Positions 6,796-14,510 of a stretch of DNA of 19,725 bases are shown here, in pieces. Position numbers and translations under genes: made by a program. Under the pieces are notes generated by a model. It saw nothing but the letters and a program-made list of their open reading frames with translations. It ran no database searches and was not told the DNA's origin. The stretch is from Aigarchaeota archaeon (GTDB lineage Archaea; Thermoproteota; Nitrososphaeria_A; Caldarchaeales; Wolframiiraptoraceae), in assembly GCA_025059415.1 (NCBI GenBank), contig JANXDQ010000018.1:1-19725 (forward strand), read 5' to 3'. Position 1 is the first letter of the stretch; each line of letters begins with the position of its first letter.

Positions 6796-8192
6796 AAATC
6801 GAGGAAGTGGTCAGGCGTGCATTAAGGATCGTCAAGCCAACTAGCGGCGAGAGGGAGAAACTGAGGCGGGTCGCCGAGAGGGCGTTAAACCTCGCAAAAA
6901 GCACCTCATCAAGGTTTGATGGCGTAACCGGCATATCGATAGAGGGCTCCGCGGCGAAGGATACATGGATTAGGGGGAGGGCGGAGGCCGATATCTTCAT
7001 CCACTTTGACCCAAAAATCCCCAAAGAAGAACTCGAGAAGAGGATAGTGGAGCTTGGATCCGACGTCATCAGGCGCCTTGGGGGAGCACCTAGGCTGATG
7101 TACGCAGACCACCCCTACGTGGAGGGGCTGATAGATGGAGTAACCGTGGACATTGTGGCCTGCTATGATGTTGAGCCGCCGAACTGGATAAGCGCAACCG
7201 ATAGAACACCATACCACACCAGGTACGTAATTGAGAACCTCAAGAAGGGGCAAGAAGACGAGGTGCGGTTACTCAAGGGATTCATGATCGGATGCGGGGT
7301 ATATGGCGCTGAGATAAAGGTGAGGGGCTTCAGCGGATACCTAACGGAGCTATTGGTCCTCGCCTATGGAAGCTTCCTCGAAGTTTTGAAGGCCGCGGCG
7401 ACCTGGCGTCCTCCAACGATCATCGACATCAAACAATATTATAGCTCGCCGGAGGAGGTGGGCGAGCTATTTAGGGATAGCCGGTTGATAGTGATAGACC
7501 CGGTTGATAGGGCGAGAAATGTCGCGGCAGCGGTCTCCAAAACGCGGCTCTCAGAATTCCTGCTCGCCTCAAAAATCTTCTTGAAAAAACCCTCACTCAA
7601 ATTCTTCGAGAAGGAGGAAAAGGAGAAAGTAAGGGCAAGTGATGTGCGCAAGCTTTCCAGAGAAAGGCACTTCATCTATCTATTTTTCAAGATTCTGGAA
7701 GAGAAGCCGCCTGACGTGCTCTGGGGAGAGCTGAGACATAGCGGGGAGGGAGTAAAGAGGGCGCTGGAAAGGCTCGGATTCAAGGTTTACAGAAGTGGAT
7801 CTTGGACGGATGAACGGCGTTACTGCCTCCTGATATTCGAAGTAGATCGGACCTCGCTGCCGAGATACGCGCTACACAGGGGGCCGCCCCTATACCTGAG
7901 GAACGCCGAGGAATTCGTCGAGTTATGGACGCGGCGTGGAATCGGGCCATGGATTGATGGGGATCGGGCCTACGTCTTGAGGGCCAGGGATGAGACGCGC
8001 GCCAATAAGCTCCTCAAGAATGGGATCGAGCAGAATGAAGTCGCCATCTCCCGGGGTCTCGTGGATTACGTGAAATCGGGTAAGATTGGAGACGACTTGG
8101 AGCAGCTCATAAAGATCGCGAAGAAGAATGATGGCCTCCTAAAGTTCCTTGTGGGGTTTTTGGAGGCGAGGCCGAGTTTCCTGAGAAGATGA
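6792..8192 (+). CDS. cca: CCA-adding enzyme, archaeal class I tRNA nucleotidyltransferase
   Basis: 466 residues, the family's usual length. The nucleotidyltransferase head carries GSAAKDTW (52-59) followed by E65-A-D67 and D120 (VTVDIVACYD), the three metal-binding carboxylates. E65 in the first position matches archaeal enzymes that have ExD rather than DxD. Class I signatures DRTPYHTRYV, DEVRLLKGFMIGCGVYGAEI and KVRGFSGYLTELLVLAYGSF follow, then the tail domain that grips the tRNA acceptor arm. It adds or repairs the 3' CCA of tRNA with CTP and ATP without a template. The TTG start overlaps the thpR stop (TTGA), and the stop overlaps the next ATG (ATGA), so three genes are translationally coupled. 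Confidence 0.94.
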   Translation: MKIEEVVRRALRIVKPTSGEREKLRRVAERALNLAKSTSSRFDGVTGISIEGSAAKDTWIRGRAEADIFIHFDPKIPKEELEKRIVELGSDVIRRLGGAPRLMYADHPYVEGLIDGVTVDIVACYDVEPPNWISATDRTPYHTRYVIENLKKGQEDEVRLLKGFMIGCGVYGAEIKVRGFSGYLTELLVLAYGSFLEVLKAAATWRPPTIIDIKQYYSSPEEVGELFRDSRLIVIDPVDRARNVAAAVSKTRLSEFLLASKIFLKKPSLKFFEKEEKEKVRASDVRKLSRERHFIYLFFKILEEKPPDVLWGELRHSGEGVKRALERLGFKVYRSGSWTDERRYCLLIFEVDRTSLPRYALHRGPPLYLRNAEEFVELWTRRGIGPWIDGDRAYVLRARDETRANKLLKNGIEQNEVAISRGLVDYVKSGKIGDDLEQLIKIAKKNDGLLKFLVGFLEARPSFLRR

Positions 8193-8950
8193 ATGGCTCT
8201 ATGATCTTCCTAAGCCTAGAGGAGATTCGGCGGAACCAAGACCTGTTGATCGGGCTATCATTCCCGGCGAGAGAAATTAATTACTCATTGATGGTCTTGG
8301 GGGAACTCGAGGAGATGGGAGTGGATGGAGTCTACTCCGAGGCCACGGCCGCCGGATTAAGGATTGCGGTAATAGGGAAGGGTTATCGAGGATACATAGT
8401 GAAGGGGAGGATGAGGGGGCTCGATGCCGCGGTGAAGATCCTCAGAACAGATGCGGCCCTTGGAGGATTTGATAGGGAGGCGGAGTTGACCATGATGGCG
8501 AATGGGATCGGGGTGGGACCGAAGCTCCTAGGGAGCTCACAACACGCCCTCGTCCTGGAATACGTTGAGGGAAAGCATCTCGGGAAATGGATTGAGGAGC
8601 TTTCGGTCGATGAGGTCGATGCCTTGAAGAACGTTTTGAGGAAGAGTTTTCTCCAGGCGAGGTCGCTGGATGGACTGGGCCTAGATCACGGTGAACTAAG
8701 CGATGCGAGGAAACACGTGATCGTCAAGCCGGATCTGGAGCCCGTGATCATAGACTTCGGGAAAGCGCGTATCAAAGGCCGGCCCTCAAACGTCACATCC
8801 CTCTTCAACTACATAACATTCGGGCAGCAATCGGGGAAGATCCTCCAGATGTTGGGGGTCAGGGAACCGCCGATACACGTCTCACAGCGCTATAAGCGCG
8901 ACCCCGGCGAGAAATCCTTCAACGAGTTGATGGCGGCCCTAAACCTCTAA
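8189..8950 (+). CDS. Archaeal protein-kinase-like protein (COG2112 type)
   Basis: A 253-residue protein with a compact, divergent kinase fold. A glycine-containing GKGYRGYIVKG strand pair precedes AAVKIL with the candidate ATP lysine K83. An acidic helix REAEL could supply the ion-pair Glu, LVLEYVEG forms the hinge, and IIDFGKAR contains the DFG-like D189. The position of the catalytic HxD aspartate reads HGELS (from H167), with Glu instead of Asp, so phosphotransfer is uncertain. It resembles the archaeal predicted Ser/Thr kinases of COG2112, related to RIO and Bud32. The ATG overlaps the cca stop; an in-frame ATG at 8201 is the alternative. Any role in tRNA or RNA maintenance is inferred only from coupling to cca. 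Confidence 0.7.
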   Translation: MNGSMIFLSLEEIRRNQDLLIGLSFPAREINYSLMVLGELEEMGVDGVYSEATAAGLRIAVIGKGYRGYIVKGRMRGLDAAVKILRTDAALGGFDREAELTMMANGIGVGPKLLGSSQHALVLEYVEGKHLGKWIEELSVDEVDALKNVLRKSFLQARSLDGLGLDHGELSDARKHVIVKPDLEPVIIDFGKARIKGRPSNVTSLFNYITFGQQSGKILQMLGVREPPIHVSQRYKRDPGEKSFNELMAALNL

Positions 8951-8993
8951 TGCCTCCAGCCTCCGATGGAAAAAGGCTATACACGCGGCCTCG

Positions 8994-9725
8994 ATGAATA
9001 CTGGGATGAAGGGGGATAAAGAGGATATCCGACGGAGGATCTGGAGGATACTCGAGGAGAGAGGCGTCGCCCGTTTCCCAAAGCCCATCTATGGCAGGAT
9101 CCCAAACTTCGTCGGAGCTGAGGAGGCGGCGGCCAAGATCGTAGGGCTAGAGGAGTATCGGGATGCCAGGGTCGTCAAGGTGAGCCCGGACTCGCCGCAA
9201 CGCTATATACGGTATAGGTGCCTCCTAGATGGGAAGATCCTGGTCATGCCGACCCCGAGGCTACGGGAGGGCTTCCTGGTCCTGGACCCAAAGAAGATCC
9301 CTAATAAACGATATGCGGAAGCATCGACGATCAGGGGTGCCTTCACCTACGGTGAGAAGACCCCACCTGAGAGATTGCCGGCGATCGACCTGATAGTCAC
9401 AGGCTCCGTGGCGGTGACGGAGAATGGCCTTAGGCTCGGGAAGGGAGGGGGATACAGTGAACTCGAATACGCGATCCTCTCTGAAATCGGCAAATTCCGC
9501 GAACACGTGGTGATCGCGACCAACGTGCATGACCTCCAGATCGTTGAGAGCCTACCCCATGAACCACATGACTTGATCGTGGACGTGATCGCGACGCCGA
9601 CGCGGTTAATTAGAGTCAGGGGAGAAAAACAGCGTCCATACGGGATAATATGGGAGCTGTTAAGTCCTGAAAAACTGGATGAGATCCCGATCCTAAGGTA
9701 CTTGCGAGATCGTGGACCTAGATGA
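8994..9725 (+). CDS. 5-formyltetrahydrofolate cyclo-ligase-like protein
   Basis: A 243-residue protein of the 5-FCL/MTHFSD family (COG0212). The family signature appears as TGSVAVTENGLRLGKGGGYS (residue 154 is the Tyr), near the usual GxRxGxGxGYYD motif but with GYS in place of GYYD, as in MTHFSD-like members. Upstream, VKVSPDSPQRYIRYRCLLDG and PTPRLREGF are also family segments. True cyclo-ligases convert 5-formyl-THF to 5,10-methenyl-THF with ATP. In archaea that use modified pterins the substrate is less clear. Start choice is open: ATG 8994 or ATG 9006, neither with a strong ribosome site. It follows the kinase-like gene by 43 nt and probably closes the cluster. Confidence 0.75.
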   Translation: MNTGMKGDKEDIRRRIWRILEERGVARFPKPIYGRIPNFVGAEEAAAKIVGLEEYRDARVVKVSPDSPQRYIRYRCLLDGKILVMPTPRLREGFLVLDPKKIPNKRYAEASTIRGAFTYGEKTPPERLPAIDLIVTGSVAVTENGLRLGKGGGYSELEYAILSEIGKFREHVVIATNVHDLQIVESLPHEPHDLIVDVIATPTRLIRVRGEKQRPYGIIWELLSPEKLDEIPILRYLRDRGPR

Positions 9726-9732
9726 TTCGCGG

Positions 9733-9751
9733 AGGCGTAGATTATGCGCCT
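9733..9751 (+). terminator. Possible 3' hairpin after the cyclo-ligase-like gene
   Basis: The sequence can fold into a 7-bp stem (one G-U pair) of AGGCGTA with TGCGCCT around a GATTA loop, 8 nt after the TGA. No T tract follows directly, so termination is uncertain. It could equally be an mRNA 3'-end stem or chance. Confidence 0.3.
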
Positions 9752-9776
9752 ACAAATCGCCGGGACCAAATAACCA

Positions 9777-9786
9777 TTTTATATTA
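9777..9786 (+). promoter_or_regulatory. TATA box of MFS transporter gene
   Basis: TTTTATATTA is centred about 32 nt before the ATG at 9814. It predicts a start near 9808 and a nearly leaderless mRNA. Confidence 0.55.
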
Positions 9787-9813
9787 CCAGGTTTCTGAAA
9801 TAAAAGGTCCTAA

Positions 9814-10968
9814 ATGGATCTCAGAAAAATTTTCTGGATTCTCAGCTTTTTGTCATATATATTCCACGCGATCGCGATAACTGAGATAGGAACGGCTCTT
9901 TCACAAATAAAGTCCGAATTCATGTTGAGTAAAACACTTGGGGGAGTAGTAGCCAGCCTTCAATCGCTTGCGGGAATACTAGCAATTCTCGGAGGTATTC
10001 TCTCGGATATTTTCGGCAAAATTAGGCTCATCTCACTATCTCTGGCGATCATGGGGGTAGGGCTCTTACTAATTTATTCATCACCATTTTTACTAATCCT
10101 AGGAATATCCTTCATAATCTTCGGGGCGGGGAGGGGTTTCTTTGAAGCATCTGTAAATGCCTTCATCTCGGAAGTCTTCAGCGAGAAGAGGGGAATGGCG
10201 ATAAATTTACTTCATATAGGCTGGAACATTGGCTCGGCAATCGGCCCTCCGCTGGCTGCTTACATGATCTTAACCTATGGTAGCTGGAGGCTAGGCTATA
10301 TCATGATGTCCCCTCCCTTGATGGCTCTATCCTTGATAATGTTGATCCTAGTAAGCAGGAGTTCATGCAAGGGTAAGGCGAGAGTTCACGCTTTGGAAAA
10401 ACCAGGTTTAAAACATCTTTTCGGGGTTCTACCCCTAATGATGGTCCCATTCCTAATAGTCGCGAATCAGCTTGGTATTACAACTTGGCTTCCATCGATC
10501 CTTTTAGATCAAGGAGCCTCCATAATTGATTCAGGTTTAACCGTGGGGCTCTTTTGGATGCTCGGGGGCATTGGAAGACTGGCCTGGGCGCCGCTCATAG
10601 ATAAGCTTGGATACCGGAGGATGCTCATCATATCCGGGGCAGGTTCAGCTATCCTTATGTCATTGGCATCTCTCCCAATCACGATCCCCATGAAAATGGC
10701 CTTATGGTCCTCTTCGGGCTTCCTTTTAGGACCGGCATACCCGACAACTATAGCCTGGATAACTGCGGTTCACCCGGGGATTAGAGGAACACTTTCAGGA
10801 ATCTTCTTCAGTTTCGCAACCCTAGGATCATTCACCTCCGCCATCGCTGTTGGGGTCCTTTTCGAGCTCTTTGGATCCCAGATAGCCCAGTTATTCCTTC
10901 TTCCATTCCCGTTATTCGTAGCGGTAATAGCTTTTATGATGCGTGAATTGAAAAGCTCTTCCATCTAG
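9814..10968 (+). CDS. Major facilitator superfamily transporter
   Basis: A 384-residue integral membrane protein with about 12 hydrophobic segments in two halves separated by a polar loop near residues 183-200 (SSCKGKARVHALEKPGLKH). The loop between helices 2 and 3 reads GGILSDIFGKIR, matching the MFS motif A pattern GxLxDxxGxxR. GAGRGFFEASVNAF and GWNIGSAIGPPLAAY resemble helix 4-5 motifs of sugar/organic-anion and drug carriers. Substrate cannot be told from sequence. The gene is visibly AT-richer than its neighbours (one sampled 60-nt line gives 25 G/C versus 36 in a cca line) and has its own TATA box, which suggests recent acquisition. It has no functional link to flanking genes. Confidence 0.85.
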   Translation: MDLRKIFWILSFLSYIFHAIAITEIGTALSQIKSEFMLSKTLGGVVASLQSLAGILAILGGILSDIFGKIRLISLSLAIMGVGLLLIYSSPFLLILGISFIIFGAGRGFFEASVNAFISEVFSEKRGMAINLLHIGWNIGSAIGPPLAAYMILTYGSWRLGYIMMSPPLMALSLIMLILVSRSSCKGKARVHALEKPGLKHLFGVLPLMMVPFLIVANQLGITTWLPSILLDQGASIIDSGLTVGLFWMLGGIGRLAWAPLIDKLGYRRMLIISGAGSAILMSLASLPITIPMKMALWSSSGFLLGPAYPTTIAWITAVHPGIRGTLSGIFFSFATLGSFTSAIAVGVLFELFGSQIAQLFLLPFPLFVAVIAFMMRELKSSSI

Positions 10969-10978
10969 GATACGATAC

Positions 10979-10988
10979 ACATAAATCT
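10979..10988 (+). promoter_or_regulatory. TATA box of ACT-domain regulator gene
   Basis: ACATAAATCT lies about 28 nt upstream of the ATG at 11012. It predicts an essentially leaderless transcript, consistent with the lack of a ribosome site there. Confidence 0.5.
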
Positions 10989-11011
10989 GTTTGACAATGC
11001 ATATTCATTGA

Positions 11012-11515
11012 ATGTGGAGCCGCATCGCAGATAAGCTTGAGGAGTTTCCTGCAAGATTGAAGATAATCAGGCTCATGATAGAATATGGCATAGGGGTAAA
11101 CGAGGAGGGAAAGATAGTCGTCGGCCCCATCGAGATCCCGGACACCTCTCTGGCTAAGGCGGTCGGAGTCGATAGAAGGGTCGTTAGGAAAATTGTTGAG
11201 CAAATTCTGGAAGATGAAAATTTAAAGAGGATATTCACGGGGATCCGGCCCGCCGGGGCGTTTCTCGCGCCCATAGCAAAGGAGCTTGGGCTCTACGTGG
11301 TCGAGATAAGGGCCGACCCAACGGCGCCGGGGATCTTAGCCGAGGCGGCGAAGATAATCGCAAGCGAGGGCATAAGTATCAGGCAAGCGGTCGCGGAGGA
11401 CCCGGAGCTGTTCCCCGAGCCCAAGCTAATCCTGGTGCTGGAGAAGCCGCTATCCGGAGACGGGCTTAATAAGATGCTGAAGATCCCCCGTGTCAAGAGC
11501 GTGACAGCTTACTAG
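11012..11515 (+). CDS. Predicted amino-acid metabolism regulator, HTH plus ACT domain
   Basis: A 167-residue protein matching the archaeal family described as a predicted regulator of amino acid metabolism with an ACT domain (COG2150). Residues about 15-75 form a helix-turn-helix: IPDTSLAKAVGVDRRVVRKI reads as turn plus recognition helix. Residues about 90-167 form an ACT-like fold, with GLYVVEIRADPTAPGILAEA (strand 1 and the Gly-containing ligand turn), then ISIRQAVAED, then KLILVLEKPL and the final strand VKSVTAY. ACT domains usually sense amino acids. DNA targets are unknown; it could act on the Liv or Por genes, but nothing in the sequence shows this. The start is ATG 11012 with a TATA box at the leaderless distance. 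Confidence 0.75.
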   Translation: MWSRIADKLEEFPARLKIIRLMIEYGIGVNEEGKIVVGPIEIPDTSLAKAVGVDRRVVRKIVEQILEDENLKRIFTGIRPAGAFLAPIAKELGLYVVEIRADPTAPGILAEAAKIIASEGISIRQAVAEDPELFPEPKLILVLEKPLSGDGLNKMLKIPRVKSVTAY

Positions 11516-11580
11516 AGGCTCGAGAAGGCCGATAAATCCAGCCATACGTGGCGCGATGTGGAAGCATGGAGGGCCTCGAA

Positions 11581-11591
11581 ATAATTAAATT
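11581..11591 (+). promoter_or_regulatory. TATA box of tRNA-Pro gene
   Basis: ATAATTAAATT lies 26-36 nt upstream of the first tRNA nucleotide and is the only strong A/T patch in a GC-rich stretch. It fits a transcript starting a few nt before the mature 5' end. Confidence 0.5.
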
Positions 11592-11616
11592 CCCCAAGAG
11601 CAGGGACACGGTCGGT

Positions 11617-11714
11617 GGGGCCGTGGTCTAGCTTGGCTATGACTCCAGCCTGGGGAACGTGACCAATGTCCGGAACGCTGGAAATCCTGGGTTCAAATCC
11701 CAGCGGCCCCACCA
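11617..11714 (+). tRNA. tRNA-Pro(GGG) with a 20-nt intron and encoded CCA
   Basis: All arms can be drawn. The acceptor GGGGCCG (11617-11623) pairs with CGGCCCC (11704-11710), followed by ACCA. The D stem is GTC/GAC with an AGCTTGGC loop. The anticodon stem CCAGC (11645-11649) pairs with GCTGG (11677-11681). The T stem CTGGG pairs with CCCAG around TTCAAAT. The anticodon loop is C-T-GGG-G with position 38 (C, 11676) separated by an intron at 11656-11675. The splice sites sit in a classic bulge-helix-bulge: bulges GG|A and AA|C, central helix CTGG with CCGG (one T-G pair), and intron helix ACGT with ATGT. Removal gives the loop CTGGGGC, decoding CCC and CCU. The intron is at the canonical 37/38 position. 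Proline identity rests on the anticodon. Confidence 0.95.
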
Positions 11715-11732
11715 CCCCCAGAACATGGAAAA

Positions 11733-12554
11733 TTAGATTACGAATGCGAGGACGACCATAACTAGGCTCACGGCGAATGATATTGCCCATTTGATGGGGC
11801 TCCATGCGAGCACCTTTCTCCCATCTAGGCCGCCGAGGGGGATGAGGTTGAAGAAGGCTATGAAGGCGTTTAACGCGCCCAGCCTATAAAGCAGGTATTG
11901 TAGGTAGCTTTGGGCGGCGAATCCTGGCAATTGACCTACTACAAAGGCGGATACATTCAATACCGCAGAGATGGCGAGGTTCACGAGTGGACCGACGAGG
12001 GCCGTCATCCCCAAGACCTCGAGCGAGGCCACGCCGTAAATCACAACGGCTCCTGGCGCAATTATTTTAAATGGCATCATCGGGATGGCGGTGAGGAGTG
12101 TCAGCAGTGCTCCAAGTGGGTCTAGCTTGAACCTCGCATAGAGACCATAGGACCTGGCGTATGCCCTGTGGCCGAGTTCATGGAAGAGGAAGGAGGCCGC
12201 AAACCCCACGATGAATGATAGGAGAACCCAAGGCGGAAGCGAGAGGCGATACCCTATCAGGGAGAACCCGATCAAGATCACGAGCAATGCGCCGATCGCC
12301 AAATGCAGTAATTCCCCACCCATCAAACTCCTACGGCTCTTCAGGTGACCCCAACTTAAGCGCTCCCAACGTTCCTCTCCAACTCCCTCGACCATGACAC
12401 GTTTCTTCTCCTTCTCATAGGGCGAGGCGGCGGCGAAGAGTCCTGGGCATCCATGTTTCTCGGGAAGCCTGTGTGAGGCGCAAAAATATTCACCACAATA
12501 ACTGCACTTGAATGGCATCAGAACCTCTTCTCCACATACAGTGCACTTCGCCAT
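11733..12554 (-). CDS. AN1-type zinc finger fused to M50 (site-2) membrane metalloprotease
   Basis: A 273-residue protein in two parts. The N-terminal AN1 zinc finger has all eight ligands in place: C4, C7, C17, C20, C25, H28, H34, C36. A charged linker (to about residue 78) leads to a membrane domain of roughly five to six helices. That domain has the zinc protease motif HELGH (H125, E126, H129) and the third-ligand motif NLIPLGGLDG (N236, P239, D244). Site-2 proteases cut substrates inside the membrane. The finger lacks a signal peptide and should be cytosolic, perhaps binding substrate or ubiquitin-like modifiers. The ribosome site GGAGGG lies 7 nt before ATG. It converges with the tRNA-Pro gene and diverges from DNA ligase. 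Confidence 0.88.
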   Translation of the reverse strand: MAKCTVCGEEVLMPFKCSYCGEYFCASHRLPEKHGCPGLFAAASPYEKEKKRVMVEGVGEERWERLSWGHLKSRRSLMGGELLHLAIGALLVILIGFSLIGYRLSLPPWVLLSFIVGFAASFLFHELGHRAYARSYGLYARFKLDPLGALLTLLTAIPMMPFKIIAPGAVVIYGVASLEVLGMTALVGPLVNLAISAVLNVSAFVVGQLPGFAAQSYLQYLLYRLGALNAFIAFFNLIPLGGLDGRKVLAWSPIKWAISFAVSLVMVVLAFVI

Positions 12555-12759
12555 CCAAAGCCCTCCTTCCTCAGAAGATATACAAGCCTCTGCGAGGAAA
12601 TGTCCTCCCCAAATATAAGCCTATGGAATCGCTAAATCACCCCAAGGAAATCGGAAAGCTCGGTTAAAGGCTGATTTCGTCGAGAAGGCGTGTGCGTCGT
12701 CGAACAGCTTATCCAAAAGCCTAAGGGTATCTAGGTAAAAAATTGGATGGGGACGCGAT
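12555..12759. promoter_or_regulatory. Divergent AN1-protease / DNA ligase intergenic region
   Basis: On the minus strand a TTATATTT element (complement of AAATATAA, 12611-12618) is the likely TATA box of the AN1-protease gene, about 60 nt upstream of its ATG. On the plus strand CTAGGTAAAAAATTGG (12731-12746) could serve DNA ligase. I see no RNA gene or repeat in the remaining GC-rich stretch. Confidence 0.4.
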
Positions 12760-14406
12760 GTGGCGGGCACACCGTATAGTGAGCTGGCGAAGACCTGCGG
12801 GGTCCTAGAGAGCCTCAGTGGTAGGAAGGATAAGGTTGCCCAAGTGGTCAAGTTCCTCAAGACGCTGAGCCCCGCGGAAGCCCCTCCGGCGGCCCTCCTG
12901 CTCATAGGGAGAACCACGCCGGAGGGAAGCGGGGAGAAACTCGAGGTAAGCGCCGCCACGGTCTCCGAATTCTTAGAGGAATCTGGCCAAAGCGTCTTAG
13001 AGCTACCGCCCCCGCCGACGATACTCGAGGTGTGGAACGTGCTCAGGAAGATTTCGGAAACCCAAGGACCGGGGTCGAGGCTGAGGAAGGTCGAGTTATT
13101 GAAATCGCTCCTCCACCGCATGAGCGGGTTCGAGAAGAGGTGGTTCCTAAAGCAGCTGATGGGCGAGATGCAGCACGGCGTCAACGAGGGCCTTTTACTA
13201 GAGGCGATCGCCGAGCTGACCTCCACGGAGCTCGAGAAGGTCCAGCGAGCCCACATGTTACTCGGAAAGATCAGCGACCTGGTCGAGATCGCCGTCCAGG
13301 AGGGAAAGAAGGGCCTTGAAAATGTTAAGCTGGCCCTCTTTAGGCCCTTAAGGCCCATGCTGGCGGGGATGTGCTACGACGTGGTGGAGTTGATGAGGGA
13401 AATGGGGCAACCAATGGCGTTTGAGTATAAGTTCGATGGCGCCAGGGTCCAGATCCACGTGAGGGGCGACGTTGTGAGGATCTTTTCCAGAAGGCTGAGC
13501 GACGTGACTGAGAGCCTGCCCGACATAGTAGAGCAAGTTAAATCCTGCTTGAGGGGTGTTCGGGAGGTCGTGCTCGATGGGGAGGCCGTTGCCGTCTACG
13601 AGGATTGGACGCCCCTCCCCTTCCAAGAACTCCTCAGGCGATTTAGGAGGATAAGAAATGTCCTCGAGGAGAGTGAGAGCATCCCGCTCAAGCTCTGGAT
13701 CTTCGACGTGCTCTACCTCGATGGCTCGGAATTACTGGATCAACCATATCAAGTCCGGAGGAAGATGTTGGAAGAGGTCGTGGATGAGGAATATTTGACG
13801 CCCATGACGCTCACTTCGGATCCGATGGAGGCTGTGAAATTCCTGGAGCGGGCGATCGGGGAGGGACATGAGGGGTTGATGGCTAAGAAGTTGGATTCGC
13901 CCTATAGGCCTGGTAGGTGGGAGAAGCTCTGGCTAAAGATAAAGCCCGCCGATAACCTGGACTTGGTCATAGTGGCCGCTGACTGGGGCCATGGGAGGAG
14001 AACTGGCTGGCTAAGTAATTACCACCTAGCGGCCTATAATCCCGAGACCGGCGAATTCGAGGTCGTTGGAAAGACCTTCAAGGGGTTAACTGATGACGAA
14101 TTCGAGTGGATGACCAAGAGGCTCCTCGAACTTAAAGTGGAAGATGAAGATTACACCGTGAGGGTTAGACCCGAAATAGTAGTCGAGGTCGCCTATAACG
14201 AGATCCAGAGGAGCCCGAAGTACCCATCAGGATACGCTCTGAGATTCGCGAGGATAACTCGGGTAAGGGATGATAAGAGGCCGGAGGAAGCCGACACGAT
14301 CCAGAGGATCGAGAAACTATACATAAAGCAGTTCGAGAGAAAGCGCCTGCCAAGCGAGGCCGCGATCCTCAAGTCGCGGAGCGCCTCGCCCAAGAAGACT
14401 GGTTAA
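12760..14406 (+). CDS. lig: ATP-dependent DNA ligase (replicative type)
   Basis: A 548-residue ligase, slightly short for archaeal Lig (about 550-600). An N-terminal alpha-helical DNA-binding domain (FLKQLMGEMQHGVNEGLLLE) precedes the adenylation domain. Motif I is FEYKFDGARVQIH with adenylated lysine K224. Further nucleotidyltransferase motifs are LDGEAVA, WIFDVLYLDG, HEGLMAKKLDSPY and KLWLKIKP, then the OB domain ending in a basic tail. It seals 5'-phosphate nicks in Okazaki fragments and repair, using ATP. The start is GTG 12760 with a purine-rich GGATGGGGA about 6 nt upstream; the overlapping ATG at 12758 is out of frame. It stands alone apart from the following membrane-protein gene. Confidence 0.94.
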   Translation: MAGTPYSELAKTCGVLESLSGRKDKVAQVVKFLKTLSPAEAPPAALLLIGRTTPEGSGEKLEVSAATVSEFLEESGQSVLELPPPPTILEVWNVLRKISETQGPGSRLRKVELLKSLLHRMSGFEKRWFLKQLMGEMQHGVNEGLLLEAIAELTSTELEKVQRAHMLLGKISDLVEIAVQEGKKGLENVKLALFRPLRPMLAGMCYDVVELMREMGQPMAFEYKFDGARVQIHVRGDVVRIFSRRLSDVTESLPDIVEQVKSCLRGVREVVLDGEAVAVYEDWTPLPFQELLRRFRRIRNVLEESESIPLKLWIFDVLYLDGSELLDQPYQVRRKMLEEVVDEEYLTPMTLTSDPMEAVKFLERAIGEGHEGLMAKKLDSPYRPGRWEKLWLKIKPADNLDLVIVAADWGHGRRTGWLSNYHLAAYNPETGEFEVVGKTFKGLTDDEFEWMTKRLLELKVEDEDYTVRVRPEIVVEVAYNEIQRSPKYPSGYALRFARITRVRDDKRPEEADTIQRIEKLYIKQFERKRLPSEAAILKSRSASPKKTG

Positions 14407-14510
14407 AGGGGGAAATACCCCGGTATCTCCGAATAATATCTCGGGATAAAGATGTGCCGCCATTTGTGGGGAAACCCTTTTTGAGCCCCCCGGCGGCGGG
14501 GATCTGGGAT

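Noticed and set aside
11512..11805. 97-codon minus-strand frame across the tRNA-Pro gene
   Set aside because: It covers a perfectly folding tRNA; the VGPLGFEPRI-type peptide in it is the familiar spurious product of reading a tRNA gene in antisense.
12621..13358. 245-codon minus-strand open frame antisense to the DNA ligase start
   Set aside because: Ser/Pro/Phe-rich translation without family motifs; it mirrors the ligase codons, whose frame carries a complete enzyme.
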